A DNA stretch of 11,895 bases from Alphaproteobacteria bacterium (GCA_026400305.1 JAPLPI010000433.1:1-11895); one strand, 5' to 3'. Shown: positions 1 through 9,759, counted from the first letter of the stretch. Numbers and translations: made by a program. The notes: generated by a model not told the origin, from the letters alone.

Positions 1-2464
<2,464 letters not shown>

Positions 2465-2536
2465 GCTCTCTCCCGGTCGGCCCCTTTTCGGCAGCGGACC
2501 ATTATACGGCCCCCGAAGGGCACCGTTCCGTCTGAC

Positions 2537-2565
2537 ATATGGGAGCGGGAAACCGGGGCTGCAAG
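2537..2565 (-). promoter_or_regulatory. Candidate sigma-32 (RpoH) promoter of clpB
   Basis: Read on the minus strand, CTTGCA (2565-2560) is followed after 15 bases by TCCCATAT (2544-2537). The Escherichia coli RpoH consensus, as I recall it, is CTTGAA, 13-17 bases, CCCCATNT, so one base differs in each box. Transcription would start near 2530 and give a leader of about 65 bases before the clpB ATG. ClpB is a classic heat-shock gene, which makes the match plausible. It is judged by eye only. Confidence 0.5.
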
Positions 2566-2579
2566 ACCATAGTATGGCA

Positions 2580-2594
2580 GGACGATTAACGTCC
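2580..2594. repeat. Short inverted repeat between DUF4167 and clpB
   Basis: GGACG and CGTCC flank a 5-base ATTAA loop. The repeat sits 35 bases past the DUF4167 stop and just upstream of the candidate clpB -35 box. No U-run follows on either strand, so it is not a convincing intrinsic terminator. It could be a weak terminator, an operator, or chance. Confidence 0.3.
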
Positions 2595-2629
2595 GTCCTT
2601 GATATGGCTCAAGAAGCGCAGAACCTGGA

Positions 2630-3091
2630 CTAGGAGGATTCGGCCTCTTCGCCATCTTCCTCGCCCGAACCGTCGGTCAGGGAGAAGGAGGCGCCGCTGC
2701 CGACATTCTGCGGCTGCTGCGGCTGGGCATTGCCCTGGTGGGGCTGGCTGTTATGGGGCTGTTGCTGCTGCGGGTTCAACGCAGCCTGCTGGGCGGCATG
2801 CTGGGCCTGCTGGGCGGCTGCGGCCGCCATGATGCGGTAGTAATGCTCCGCATGCTGAAGATAGTTTTCGGCCATGACGCGATCGCCGCCGGAATTAGCG
2901 TCGCGGGCCAGCTGCAGATACTTCTCATATACATGGCTGGCCGAGCCGCGGACCTTGATCTCCGGGCCCGAGGAATCAAACGTGCGATTGGGGTTGAAGC
3001 CACCACCGCTATTGCCGCCGCCGCCATTGCCGCCGCCGCCACCATTGCCACCATGTTGCGGCCTGCGGCCGCCTCTACGAGAGCGTTTCAC
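2630..3091 (-). CDS. DUF4167 domain protein, Gly/Asn-rich, likely RNA-associated
   Basis: A 153-residue protein with three zones. Residues 1-33 are basic then Gly/Asn-rich (KRSRRGGRR followed by GNGGGG-type repeats). Residues 35-90 form the conserved core, with GPEIKVRGSASHVYEKYLQ and MAENYLQHAEHYYRI, which I recognise as DUF4167 of Alphaproteobacteria. Residues 91-153 are low complexity: Ala/Gln, then Gln/Pro/His, then an acidic tail (EEDGEEAESS). I chose GTG at 3091 because AAGGAAGGA lies five bases upstream; an ATG start at 3124 would add 11 residues of leader and no conserved sequence. No enzymatic motif is visible and the function is not established. The basic Gly-rich head resembles RNA-binding tails, which is inference. 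It lies between prmC and clpB and appears to have its own upstream region. Confidence 0.85.
   Translation of the reverse strand: MKRSRRGGRRPQHGGNGGGGGNGGGGNSGGGFNPNRTFDSSGPEIKVRGSASHVYEKYLQLARDANSGGDRVMAENYLQHAEHYYRIMAAAAAQQAQHAAQQAALNPQQQQPHNSQPHQGNAQPQQPQNVGSGASFSLTDGSGEEDGEEAESS
2999..3052 (-). repeat. In-frame imperfect tandem repeat encoding GNGGGG-type units
   Basis: About three imperfect copies of a unit of 15-18 bases, built from GGC/GGT runs and AAT, encode residues 14-31 of the DUF4167 protein (pattern GGN, then four or five Gly, then N, repeated). All spacings are multiples of three, so copy number could change without breaking the frame. Confidence 0.7.
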
Positions 3092-3096
3092 TGTAA

Positions 3097-3105
3097 TCCT
3101 TCCTT
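3097..3105 (-). promoter_or_regulatory. Strong ribosome binding site that fixes the GTG start of DUF4167
   Basis: On the minus strand AAGGAAGGA ends five bases before GTG at 3091. It is the best Shine-Dalgarno match seen in the window and decides for the GTG start over the ATG at 3124. Confidence 0.75.
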
Positions 3106-3115
3106 GGCCGAATGA

Positions 3116-3131
3116 ATGCGCCACGGCGCAT
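3116..3131. repeat. Perfect 7-bp inverted repeat in the DUF4167 leader
   Basis: ATGCGCC and GGCGCAT flank a 2-base centre. In the minus-strand mRNA this makes a GC-rich hairpin whose base is 10 bases upstream of the DUF4167 ribosome binding site. It could be a 5' leader structure or a protein binding site. It is too far from the start codon to hide the binding site by itself. Confidence 0.45.
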
Positions 3132-3162
3132 CAACCCAGCCCAATTTTCTCGCTTTGAGACC

Positions 3163-3182
3163 CTGCCCGGCGGCAGTTTTTT
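3163..3182 (+). terminator. Intrinsic-terminator-like hairpin plus T6 on the plus strand
   Basis: CTGCC, loop CGGC, GGCAG, then six T residues. The polarity works only for a plus-strand transcript, yet all coding genes here are on the minus strand and no plus-strand gene ends nearby. It may end a small RNA or an antisense transcript. The 5-bp stem is short, so it may also be fortuitous. Confidence 0.45.
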
Positions 3183-3225
3183 CGCGTCACCGGCACAGCC
3201 TGCGGTCACCCTCCTTGGGCCCGCC

Positions 3226-3245
3226 AGGGATCATCCCCGATCCCT
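3226..3245. repeat. 7-bp hairpin 44 bases past the prmC stop
   Basis: AGGGATC and GATCCCT flank a 6-base loop. It lies just beyond the end of prmC, where a transcript end or processing site might be expected. No U-run follows on the minus strand, so if it acts at transcript ends it would do so by stabilising the RNA or with Rho. Together with the two hairpins at 3116-3131 and 3163-3176 it makes this 198-bp gap (3092-3289) unusually structured. Confidence 0.4.
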
Positions 3246-3289
3246 AAGGTCAGAACCTATCCGATAAGGCCCACTTTTCCAAGGGAAAG

Positions 3290-4102
3290 TCAGGGCTTTC
3301 GCAAGATGACGCATCGGGGAACACCCGACAGATCGGGCGCAATCCGGGGCATTTCAAGGCCGGGGAATAGCGCCGCCATGCTTTGGGCCTGCGCCAGGCC
3401 GATTTCCAGCAGGACGTGGCCACCGGACGCCAGCAGCTTGGGGAGAATTTCCCCAAGGTCCCGATAAGCCGCCAGCCCGTCCGGGCCGCCATCCAGGGCA
3501 GCACGAGGCTCAAAATCGGCCACGTCCGGCATCAGTGATTCGACCTCCGCAGAGGCGATGTAGGGTGGGTTGGAGAAAATGAGATCGAACGGGCCCTCGG
3601 CGCTGGCCCAATCGGCCAGCCGGATTTGGGCGCGATCCCCGATCAGCCGCGTGGCATTGGCAGAGGCGTAGCGGAAGGCTTGGGGTGAAGATTCAAAGCC
3701 GATGCCTTTGGCGTTGGGAAATTCCTTGAGCGCGGCGATCAGGATAGCGCCAGAGCCGGTGCCGAGATCAGCAATCTTCAAAGGCGCAGCGCGATCGGGA
3801 GCCACTCGCAGCGCTTCCTCGATCAGTGTTTCGGTATCGGGGCGCGGCACCAGAACGCCGGGACCAACCTCGAACGCCAGGCTCCAGAATTCCTTGCAGC
3901 CGGTAATGTAGGCGAAGGGTTCGTGCGCGGTGCGCCGGACCACAAAGCCGGCAAAATTTTGCGCCTGTTCGGTTGTGGGATGCGCAGTCAATGTCTGGTC
4001 GCGGCTGATGTCCAGCACATGCGCCAGCAGCAGCCGGGCTTCGGCGCGGGGATTGTCGATCCCCGCATCGGCCAGGCGGCGGGTGGCCTCGTCCAAAGTC
4101 AA
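3290..4102 (-). CDS. prmC: Release-factor glutamine methyltransferase PrmC (HemK)
   Basis: PrmC uses S-adenosylmethionine to methylate the glutamine of the GGQ motif in RF1 and RF2, which speeds peptide release. The 270-residue product has the expected parts: an N-terminal helical substrate-binding region (residues 1-70), PRPDTE (86-91), the SAM-binding LGTGSG (113-118), an acidic residue after the second strand (GFESS, E137) and the catalytic NPPY (178-181). The length is normal. The start is TTG at 4102, overlapping the prfA stop as TTGA; no in-frame ATG lies near it and the N-terminus lines up with the family. No good ribosome binding site precedes it, so translation is probably coupled to prfA. 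Its substrate gene lies immediately upstream, which fits the function. The stop is TGA. Confidence 0.95.
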   Translation of the reverse strand: MTLDEATRRLADAGIDNPRAEARLLLAHVLDISRDQTLTAHPTTEQAQNFAGFVVRRTAHEPFAYITGCKEFWSLAFEVGPGVLVPRPDTETLIEEALRVAPDRAAPLKIADLGTGSGAILIAALKEFPNAKGIGFESSPQAFRYASANATRLIGDRAQIRLADWASAEGPFDLIFSNPPYIASAEVESLMPDVADFEPRAALDGGPDGLAAYRDLGEILPKLLASGGHVLLEIGLAQAQSMAALFPGLEMPRIAPDLSGVPRCVILRKP

Positions 4103-5181
4103 TTGTCGGATGCTTCGAATTCCGCCAGCCGGTCGGCCCGGTCCTGGGCCACCAGCGCGTCCACGATCTCGCCCAGCTCGTCACCCGACACGATACGGGC
4201 CAGGTTGTAGAGCGTCAGGTTGATGCGGTGATCGGTGACGCGGCCTTGCGGATAGTTATAGGTTCGGATGCGCTCGCTGCGGTCGCCAGAGCCGACTAGG
4301 CTCTTGCGCTCACTGGCGCGCTCGGCATCCACACGCTTCCTCTCGGCATCAAAAATCTTGGCCTTCAGCATGGTCATCGCCTTGGCCTTGTTCTTGTGCT
4401 GGGATTTTTCTTCCTGCATCGCCACCACTGTGTTGGTGGGTAGATGGGTGATGCGCACGGCGCTGTCGGTCTTGTTGACGTGCTGGCCGCCGGCGCCCTG
4501 CGCCCGGTAGGTGTCGATGCGCAGATCTTTATCCAGAATCACGATGTCGACATCCTCGGCCTCGGGCAGCACCGCCACGGTGGCGGCACTGGTATGGATG
4601 CGCCCCTGGGTTTCGGTGGCCGGCACACGCTGCACCCGATGCACGCCACTTTCGAATTTCAGCTTGGCGAAGACGCCGCGCCCCTGCACTTCCAGCACCG
4701 CTTCCTTGAAGCCGCCCAGATCGCTTTCCGACAAGGACAGGATTTCGGTCTTCCAGCCCTGCAAACCGCAATAGCGCTGGTACATGCCCACCAGATCACC
4801 GGCGAACAAGGCCGCTTCATCGCCGCCGGTGCCGGCGCGGATTTCCACGATCGCCGATGAGGCATCCGCCGCATCCCGCGGCAGAAGCTGAATCTTCAGG
4901 TCGTGATCCAGGGTGGTGAGTTGCGCGCGCAGGTCGGCGCGCTCCTGTTCGGCCATGCTGCGCATGTCCGAATCCGTCGCCGGATCGGCGAGCAGGGCTT
5001 CGGTTTCTTCGAGTTGGGTCTGGGCGCTGCGATAGGCGCGCGCCGTCTCGATTACCGGCCCCAGTTCGGCGTGCTCGCGGGACAGCTTGACGAAGGCGGC
5101 GCCCGACGCGCCGCTCGCCATCTCGCTTTCAATGGCGGAAAAACGGTCGATCAGCCGCTCGAGTTTGGCAGCGGGTATCAT
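4099..5181 (-). CDS. prfA: Peptide chain release factor 1 (RF1)
   Basis: RF1 recognises UAA and UAG in the ribosomal A site and triggers hydrolysis of the peptidyl-tRNA. The 360-residue protein shows the RF1-type codon-reading tripeptide PAT at residues 187-189 (in [18 protein letters not shown]) and the catalytic GGQ at 231-233 (in [11 protein letters not shown]). PAT rather than SPF marks it as RF1, not RF2. Length is standard. The ATG at 5181 lies nine bases after the ispG stop and in the same frame as ispG. No Shine-Dalgarno-like sequence is visible in that gap or in the preceding 15 bases, so initiation probably depends on ribosomes finishing ispG. The gene ends in TGA, a codon read by RF2, and overlaps prmC by 4 nt. 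Confidence 0.97.
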   Translation of the reverse strand: MIPAAKLERLIDRFSAIESEMASGASGAAFVKLSREHAELGPVIETARAYRSAQTQLEETEALLADPATDSDMRSMAEQERADLRAQLTTLDHDLKIQLLPRDAADASSAIVEIRAGTGGDEAALFAGDLVGMYQRYCGLQGWKTEILSLSESDLGGFKEAVLEVQGRGVFAKLKFESGVHRVQRVPATETQGRIHTSAATVAVLPEAEDVDIVILDKDLRIDTYRAQGAGGQHVNKTDSAVRITHLPTNTVVAMQEEKSQHKNKAKAMTMLKAKIFDAERKRVDAERASERKSLVGSGDRSERIRTYNYPQGRVTDHRINLTLYNLARIVSGDELGEIVDALVAQDRADRLAEFEASDN

Positions 5182-5190
5182 GAAGCGTCG

Positions 5191-6321
5191 CTACTGCGCG
5201 GCTTCGAGCGGCGCTCCACGTTGCGCCTCGATTTCGGCGGCTTTCTTCTCGCAAAGCTCGACAACATGGTCGACCAGGCTTTCGTTGCCCAGCTTGTAGG
5301 CAGGCTTGCCGTTCAGATAGATCATGCCATGGCCCTTGCCGGCGCCGCCGCCGGTGAAGGCCAGATCGGTTTCCTTGGCTTCGCCGGGCCCGTTGACGAC
5401 GCAACCGATGATCGACAGCGACATGGGGGTGGCGATGTGCTTGAGCCGCTCTTCCAGGGTGCGCACCGTATCGATCACGTTGAAGCCCTGACGGGCGCAG
5501 GACGGACACGAGACGATATTGACGCCGCGATGGCGCAGGTTCAGCGACTTCAGGATGTCGAAACCGACGCGGACCTCTTCCACTGGATCGGCCGACAGCG
5601 AGACGCGGATGGTGTCGCCGATGCCGCTCCACAGCAGCATGCCCATACCGATGGAGGATTTTACGGTACCGGAGATCATGCCGCCAGCCTCGGTGATGCC
5701 GACATGCAGCGGGCAGTCGGTGGCTTCGCTCAAAGCCTGATAGGCGGCCACCGCCAGGAACGGATCGGACGCTTTCACCGAAATCTTGTACTCCCGGAAA
5801 TCTAGGTCATCCAGAATCTTGGCGTGGTTCAGGGCGCTTTCCACCATAGCTTCGGGGCACGGCTCGCCATACTTTTCCAGAAGATCCGATTCCAGCGAGC
5901 CAGCGTTGACGCCGATGCGCATGGAACAGCCATGATCCTTGGCGGCCTGCACCACTTCGCGCACTCGGGCGGGGCTGCCGATATTGCCGGGATTGATGCG
6001 CAGACAGGCCGCGCCATTCACCGCCGCCTCGATGGCGCGCTTGTAGTGAAAATGGATGTCGGCCACGACCGGGATGGCGCTGGCCTTGGTGATGGCCTTC
6101 ATCGCCTTGGTGGCGTCCTCGTCCGGGCAGGACACGCGCACAATGTCGGCGCCCGCTTCCACGATGCCGCGGATCTGCTCGATGGTGGCGCGGGCGTCAC
6201 CGGTGATGGTGTTGGTCATGGTCTGGACCGTGATCGGCGAGTCCCCGCCGACCGGCACCTTGCCGACCATGATCTGGCGCGACTTGCGCCGGTGAATGTC
6301 GCGATAAGCGCGGATGCTCAT
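5191..6321 (-). CDS. ispG: 4-hydroxy-3-methylbut-2-enyl diphosphate synthase IspG (GcpE)
   Basis: IspG is a [4Fe-4S] enzyme that reductively opens methylerythritol cyclodiphosphate to HMBDP, the penultimate step of the MEP route to isoprenoids. The 376-residue product is the short bacterial form. The TIM-barrel part starts near [15 protein letters not shown] (residues 24-38). The iron-sulfur ligands are visible in the C-terminal domain: C272 and C275 (SCPSC), C307 ([11 protein letters not shown]) and E314. The ATG at 6321 has AAGGA six bases upstream, overlapping the stop of the rodZ-like gene nine bases away. Hence this is an operon member. The stop is TAG in CAG-TAG-CGA context, in frame with prfA downstream. 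The rodZ-ispG pairing also occurs in Escherichia coli. Confidence 0.97.
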   Translation of the reverse strand: MSIRAYRDIHRRKSRQIMVGKVPVGGDSPITVQTMTNTITGDARATIEQIRGIVEAGADIVRVSCPDEDATKAMKAITKASAIPVVADIHFHYKRAIEAAVNGAACLRINPGNIGSPARVREVVQAAKDHGCSMRIGVNAGSLESDLLEKYGEPCPEAMVESALNHAKILDDLDFREYKISVKASDPFLAVAAYQALSEATDCPLHVGITEAGGMISGTVKSSIGMGMLLWSGIGDTIRVSLSADPVEEVRVGFDILKSLNLRHRGVNIVSCPSCARQGFNVIDTVRTLEERLKHIATPMSLSIIGCVVNGPGEAKETDLAFTGGGAGKGHGMIYLNGKPAYKLGNESLVDHVVELCEKKAAEIEAQRGAPLEAAQ

Positions 6322-6330
6322 ACGTCGTCC

Positions 6331-7299
6331 TTAGTGATTGAAGCGGTCATTCAGGGATTGGGGATCGAGCGAAACGCGGCCTAGCACCTGGCTCTGGGCA
6401 CCGGCGCGGCCCAGGGTGACACCATCCAGGTCCAGTTCCACGGCGCCCGCATTGCTGGTGGCCATGGTGACCCCCGGCATGTTCGGCACCTGGTAGGTAT
6501 CGCCAGCCTTGAGATCGCGGTGCAACAGGAACGAGCCGTCGGCATTGCGCACCGTGATGCGGGTGTCGCCACGGGCGCGCAGGATGACGCGCGGATTGGC
6601 ATTCTGGGCGCCATAGACCTGGCCCGCGCTTGGCACGGCGGCGGCCGACTTGGTGCTGGTGGGCATGGCAGTGGGCGACGCGGTATTCATCGGCGATACC
6701 TGCGTCGCCTGTGTCTTAGCGCCGGTGGCCGGTGACGGTGTTGCAGCCTGGGGCGGAACCACCACCGGCGCCGGCGACGGAATGGGCCTAGGCGAATTGA
6801 TGACCGGCGGCGGCGGAACGGTCTGGCCCGTATCACTGCCAGACGACATCAGGTACCAAACGCCATAGCCCAGCAGCAGCACGACAACGCCGGCGATGAT
6901 GCGCCAGCCTTGCGGCAACTGGCGTCCCTCGTCCAGGTGAATGGGCGCGGGCTCGCGGACCTGTTCGTCGGCGCGCCCAGAAATATCCTGCTTGTAGCGT
7001 TCAACATACTGCGCGGAATCCAAACCTAGGTACCGAGCATAGGAGCGCACGAAGCCGATGGCGTAGGTTTTGCCCGGCAGATCATCCAGCCGGTCATTTT
7101 CCAGCGCTTCCAGATGGTTCTTGCGGATTTTCAGCGCGCGTGAAACAGAGGCGATATCATCACCCCGGCGCAGGCGCGCCGCGCGCAGGTCCTGGCCCAC
7201 GCTTTCCAGCGGGTTTTCGCTGTCGCCGGAAATTTCACGCAAGTGGATACGACGGCGGGCGCCGACATTGTCATTAACTCCGTCATTCTCCAGGGTCAT
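6331..7299 (-). CDS. RodZ-like membrane protein (HTH, one TM helix, DUF4115)
   Basis: RodZ-type proteins link the MreB cytoskeleton to the membrane and help set cell shape. This 322-residue protein has the same plan: a cytoplasmic helix-turn-helix of the Xre/HTH_25 kind at about residues 32-105 (GQDLRAARLRRGDDIASVSRAL, then KIRKNHLEALEND and TYAIGFVRSYARYLGL, given here in parts); a single membrane segment at about 132-151 (IIAGVVVLLLGYGVWYL); a Pro/Ser/Thr/Ala-rich linker (160-225); and a C-terminal periplasmic beta-rich domain (236-310) like DUF4115. Start ATG 7299 has no clear ribosome binding site, so the N-terminal 20-30 residues are less certain. It is first in the unit with ispG, prfA and prmC. 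Whether it acts in cell shape here, or as a transcription factor, is not shown by sequence. Confidence 0.85.
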   Translation of the reverse strand: MTLENDGVNDNVGARRRIHLREISGDSENPLESVGQDLRAARLRRGDDIASVSRALKIRKNHLEALENDRLDDLPGKTYAIGFVRSYARYLGLDSAQYVERYKQDISGRADEQVREPAPIHLDEGRQLPQGWRIIAGVVVLLLGYGVWYLMSSGSDTGQTVPPPPVINSPRPIPSPAPVVVPPQAATPSPATGAKTQATQVSPMNTASPTAMPTSTKSAAAVPSAGQVYGAQNANPRVILRARGDTRITVRNADGSFLLHRDLKAGDTYQVPNMPGVTMATSNAGAVELDLDGVTLGRAGAQSQVLGRVSLDPQSLNDRFNH

Positions 7300-7382
7300 T
7301 TTCGCTAACTTGGTCGTGAGATGCCACTCAGCGCGCCATGCCCCCAGCAGGCCAAGCGCAGCTAAATATCTGTGAATTCTAC

Positions 7383-7410
7383 CTTATCCGATCAAAGGGA
7401 GCCGGGACAA
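7383..7410 (-). promoter_or_regulatory. Weak candidate promoter for the rodZ-like/ispG/prfA/prmC unit
   Basis: On the minus strand TTGTCC (7410-7405) and GATAAG (7388-7383) are 16 bases apart, roughly 85 bases ahead of the rodZ-like ATG. Both boxes match the housekeeping consensus only partly. The gap between ptsP and the rodZ-like gene (7300-7472, 173 bases) holds no gene that I can see, and it is the only sizeable gap upstream of this unit, so a promoter is expected here. Confidence 0.3.
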
Positions 7411-7472
7411 CTGGTGCACCGCAAAAAGTCCGGTATGGGGCGTAACTTACCAAAAATCGCCATTTTAAACCA

Positions 7473-9731
7473 CTATTTCAGGACGATCCCGCGTTCCGCG
7501 GCGAAGGCGGCCAGCCGGGTCCGCAAGCTGTGATCCGTACGGTTGCACAGTCGGTCCACAAAAGCCGCCACTTCGCCCAGGTGCATGCTTCGAATCATCA
7601 TCTTGATGGGGCCGATCTGGCCCGGCTGCATGGACAGGGTTCGCAGGCCCAATCCCAGCAGGGCCATGGCGTCCAACGGGCGCCCGGCCATCTCCCCGCA
7701 CAGGGACAGATCGCCCGAATTCTCCGCCGCGTTTTGCACGATCAGCCGGATCATGGTGAGCGAGGCGGGATTGAGATTGTCATAGCGCTTGGAGACGCGC
7801 GGATTGGTGCGGTCCACAGCAAAGGCCAGGCTGAGCAGATCGTTGGAGCCGATGGAGACGAAATCGGCCGAACGCATCAGCTGGGGAAGCATGAAAGCCA
7901 GCGCCGGCACTTCCAGCATGGCCCCCACCAGCACCTGGGCGGGGCGCGCAAGGTTCAGCTGCCGCGCCCGTTCCAGTTCGCGGTCGACCAAGGCGCGAGC
8001 GCGGTTGAACTCGTCCACGTCCGAGACCATCGGCAGCAGAATGCGCAAGGTGCGGCCCACACTGGCCATCAGCATGGCGCGCACCTGGTAGCGCAACAGC
8101 GCTGGCCTATCGAGCGCGATGCGGATGGCGCGCCAGCCCAGCGCGGGATTTTCTTCCCGCTCCCAGCGAGCGTAAGGCAGCACCTTGTCGCCGCCAAGAT
8201 CCAGTGTGCGGAACACCACCGGCTTGTCGCCCGCAGCATCTAGGATCTTCTTGTAGAAAACCGTCTGGTCGGACAGGCGCGGCATGGTCTCGCCGATCAT
8301 GAATTGCAGTTCAGTACGGAACAGTCCGATGCCATCCGCGCCCGACTGGACCAGCTGCGGCATGTCGAACTCAAGCCCCGCATTCATCATCAGCTTGATG
8401 GCGACGCCGTCGCGGGTCACCGCAGGCAGGTCGCGCACCGCGGCAAAACGGGCCTGGGCCTGGAAGCGCAACTCGCGCTTGTCCTCAAAGGCTTTGAGGA
8501 TCTCGGAGGCCGGGCGCAGATGCACCTCGCCTATCTCACCATCCACCGCGATGAAATCATCGGCGCGGGCATTGTCGGCAATGCCGTCCAGCGAGGCGAC
8601 CATGGGAAGGCCCATTGAGCGCGCCACGATGGCGACATGGCTGTTGGCGGCGGCGTCTTCCAGCACCAGCGCGACAAGCTTGTCGCGGCCATAATCCAGC
8701 AGTTCCGCCGGGCCCATGCCGCGCGCCACCAGCACCGCATTTGCGGGCAGACTGCGGTCGGCCACCTCCTCGCCGGTCAGGTGGCGCAGCAGCCGCCGCG
8801 CCAGGTCATCAAAATCATGAGCCCGCTCGCGCAGGATGGGATCTCCCATGCGCTGGACGCGCAGGCGCATTTCGTCCTGTACGCGTTCCACGGCTGCTTC
8901 CGCGGTCAGGCCGGTGCGCACCGCATCGCGCATGCGCTGGCGCCAGCCCTGATCATAGGCGAACAGGCGATAGGCTTCGATCACCTCGCGCCCCTCGCCC
9001 GTTAGGTCGAGTTCGCTAGAGGCCAGCATCTGGTCCACCGACTCCCGCAAGCCGCCGATCGCTGCTTCCAGCCGCTTGAGTTCGTCCAGCGGATTTTCGG
9101 CGATCATGCGATCGACCCGCACGCGCGGCTCGTGCAGCGCCACCCGGCCGACCGCTACACCGTCAGAAAGGCCGTCACCCACGAACTTGCGCGGCCTATC
9201 GATGCGCAGTTCCGGTTCGTCCAATTCGGCGACATTGAAGAAGCCGCCTTGCGCCACCACCTCGGCCAGCACCATGGCCACGGTCTGCAGTGCCTCGACC
9301 TCTTCCTCGGCATAGATGCGTTCGGCCTTGTTCTGGACCGTCAGCACGCCGAACACCTGGCCGCCACGCACGATGGGTACGCCGAGGAAGGACTTGAACG
9401 GGTCTTCGCCGGTTTCCGGGCGATAGGAAAAATGCGGGTCGGACGGCGCGTCCGACAGGTTAACGGCTTCCGCGGTCTCGCTGACCATGCCGACTAGTCC
9501 CTCGCCTTCCTTCAGGCGGGTGGCGTGGACGGCCTCAGGACGCAGGCCCTCAGTGGCGAACAGTTCCAGCACCTTGCCGGCGCGACGCAAATAGATGGAG
9601 CATACCTCGGCCACCATGTTGGAGGCGATGGTGGTGACCAGCTTGTCCAGCCGCATCTGGGCGGAGGTCTGCTCCGCCATGATCTCGCGCAGGCGGCGTA
9701 GTAGGAGGCGAGGACCGCCGACGGCTGGCAT
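7473..9731 (-). CDS. ptsP: Phosphoenolpyruvate-protein phosphotransferase PtsP (Enzyme I-Ntr)
   Basis: PtsP takes phosphate from PEP and passes it to NPr (PtsO) and then EIIA-Ntr, a regulatory relay that senses nitrogen status; it does not carry sugar. The 752-residue protein has an N-terminal GAF domain (about 25-160; EVCSIYLRR, FLGVPIVRGG), a PEP-utiliser N-terminal domain (190-320), the swivelling phospho-histidine domain with H365 (NSHVAIVARSMG, 363-374), and the PEP-binding barrel: R508 in FRTLDLGGDK, the E607 region (AMLEVPA), SIGSNDL (626-632) and the acid-base Cys C678 (LCGEMAG). The bases before H365 encode AAAN instead of the usual GG-x-T/A. The GAF domain separates it from sugar-PTS Enzyme I. 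Start ATG 9731 agrees with the family N-terminus (GGPRLLLRRLREIMAE). It follows lysC by 28 bases and is probably cotranscribed. Confidence 0.95.
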   Translation of the reverse strand: MPAVGGPRLLLRRLREIMAEQTSAQMRLDKLVTTIASNMVAEVCSIYLRRAGKVLELFATEGLRPEAVHATRLKEGEGLVGMVSETAEAVNLSDAPSDPHFSYRPETGEDPFKSFLGVPIVRGGQVFGVLTVQNKAERIYAEEEVEALQTVAMVLAEVVAQGGFFNVAELDEPELRIDRPRKFVGDGLSDGVAVGRVALHEPRVRVDRMIAENPLDELKRLEAAIGGLRESVDQMLASSELDLTGEGREVIEAYRLFAYDQGWRQRMRDAVRTGLTAEAAVERVQDEMRLRVQRMGDPILRERAHDFDDLARRLLRHLTGEEVADRSLPANAVLVARGMGPAELLDYGRDKLVALVLEDAAANSHVAIVARSMGLPMVASLDGIADNARADDFIAVDGEIGEVHLRPASEILKAFEDKRELRFQAQARFAAVRDLPAVTRDGVAIKLMMNAGLEFDMPQLVQSGADGIGLFRTELQFMIGETMPRLSDQTVFYKKILDAAGDKPVVFRTLDLGGDKVLPYARWEREENPALGWRAIRIALDRPALLRYQVRAMLMASVGRTLRILLPMVSDVDEFNRARALVDRELERARQLNLARPAQVLVGAMLEVPALAFMLPQLMRSADFVSIGSNDLLSLAFAVDRTNPRVSKRYDNLNPASLTMIRLIVQNAAENSGDLSLCGEMAGRPLDAMALLGLGLRTLSMQPGQIGPIKMMIRSMHLGEVAAFVDRLCNRTDHSLRTRLAAFAAERGIVLK

Positions 9732-9741
9732 TAGATCAGAT

Positions 9742-9756
9742 CCCTTGATTCAAGGG
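9742..9756. repeat. Perfect inverted repeat over the ptsP ribosome binding site
   Basis: CCCTTGA and TCAAGGG flank one central T in the 28-base gap between lysC and ptsP. On the minus strand the second arm contributes AAGGGA, the only Shine-Dalgarno-like stretch before the ptsP ATG (9 bases away). A folded hairpin or a bound protein would therefore cover it. With one central base the RNA loop must open to at least 3 bases, leaving a 6-bp stem. Confidence 0.45.
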
Positions 9757-9759
9757 AGA

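Noticed and set aside
2465..2629. Search for a CIRCE/HrcA operator ahead of clpB
   Set aside because: No TTAGCACTC / GAGTGCTAA-type repeat is present; the short GGACG/CGTCC repeat does not resemble it.
3281..3300. A stretch resembling the GGAAAGTC-GGGCT signature of RNase P RNA on the plus strand
   Set aside because: Only a few bases agree, it overlaps the prmC stop, and no other conserved P-RNA elements follow.
4903..5805. A 300-codon plus-strand frame spanning the prfA-ispG junction
   Set aside because: It is antisense to two certain genes, has no ribosome binding site of note and no recognisable domain.
7530..8243. A 237-codon plus-strand frame opposite ptsP
   Set aside because: Antisense shadow of ptsP with His/Gln/Ala-rich low-information product.
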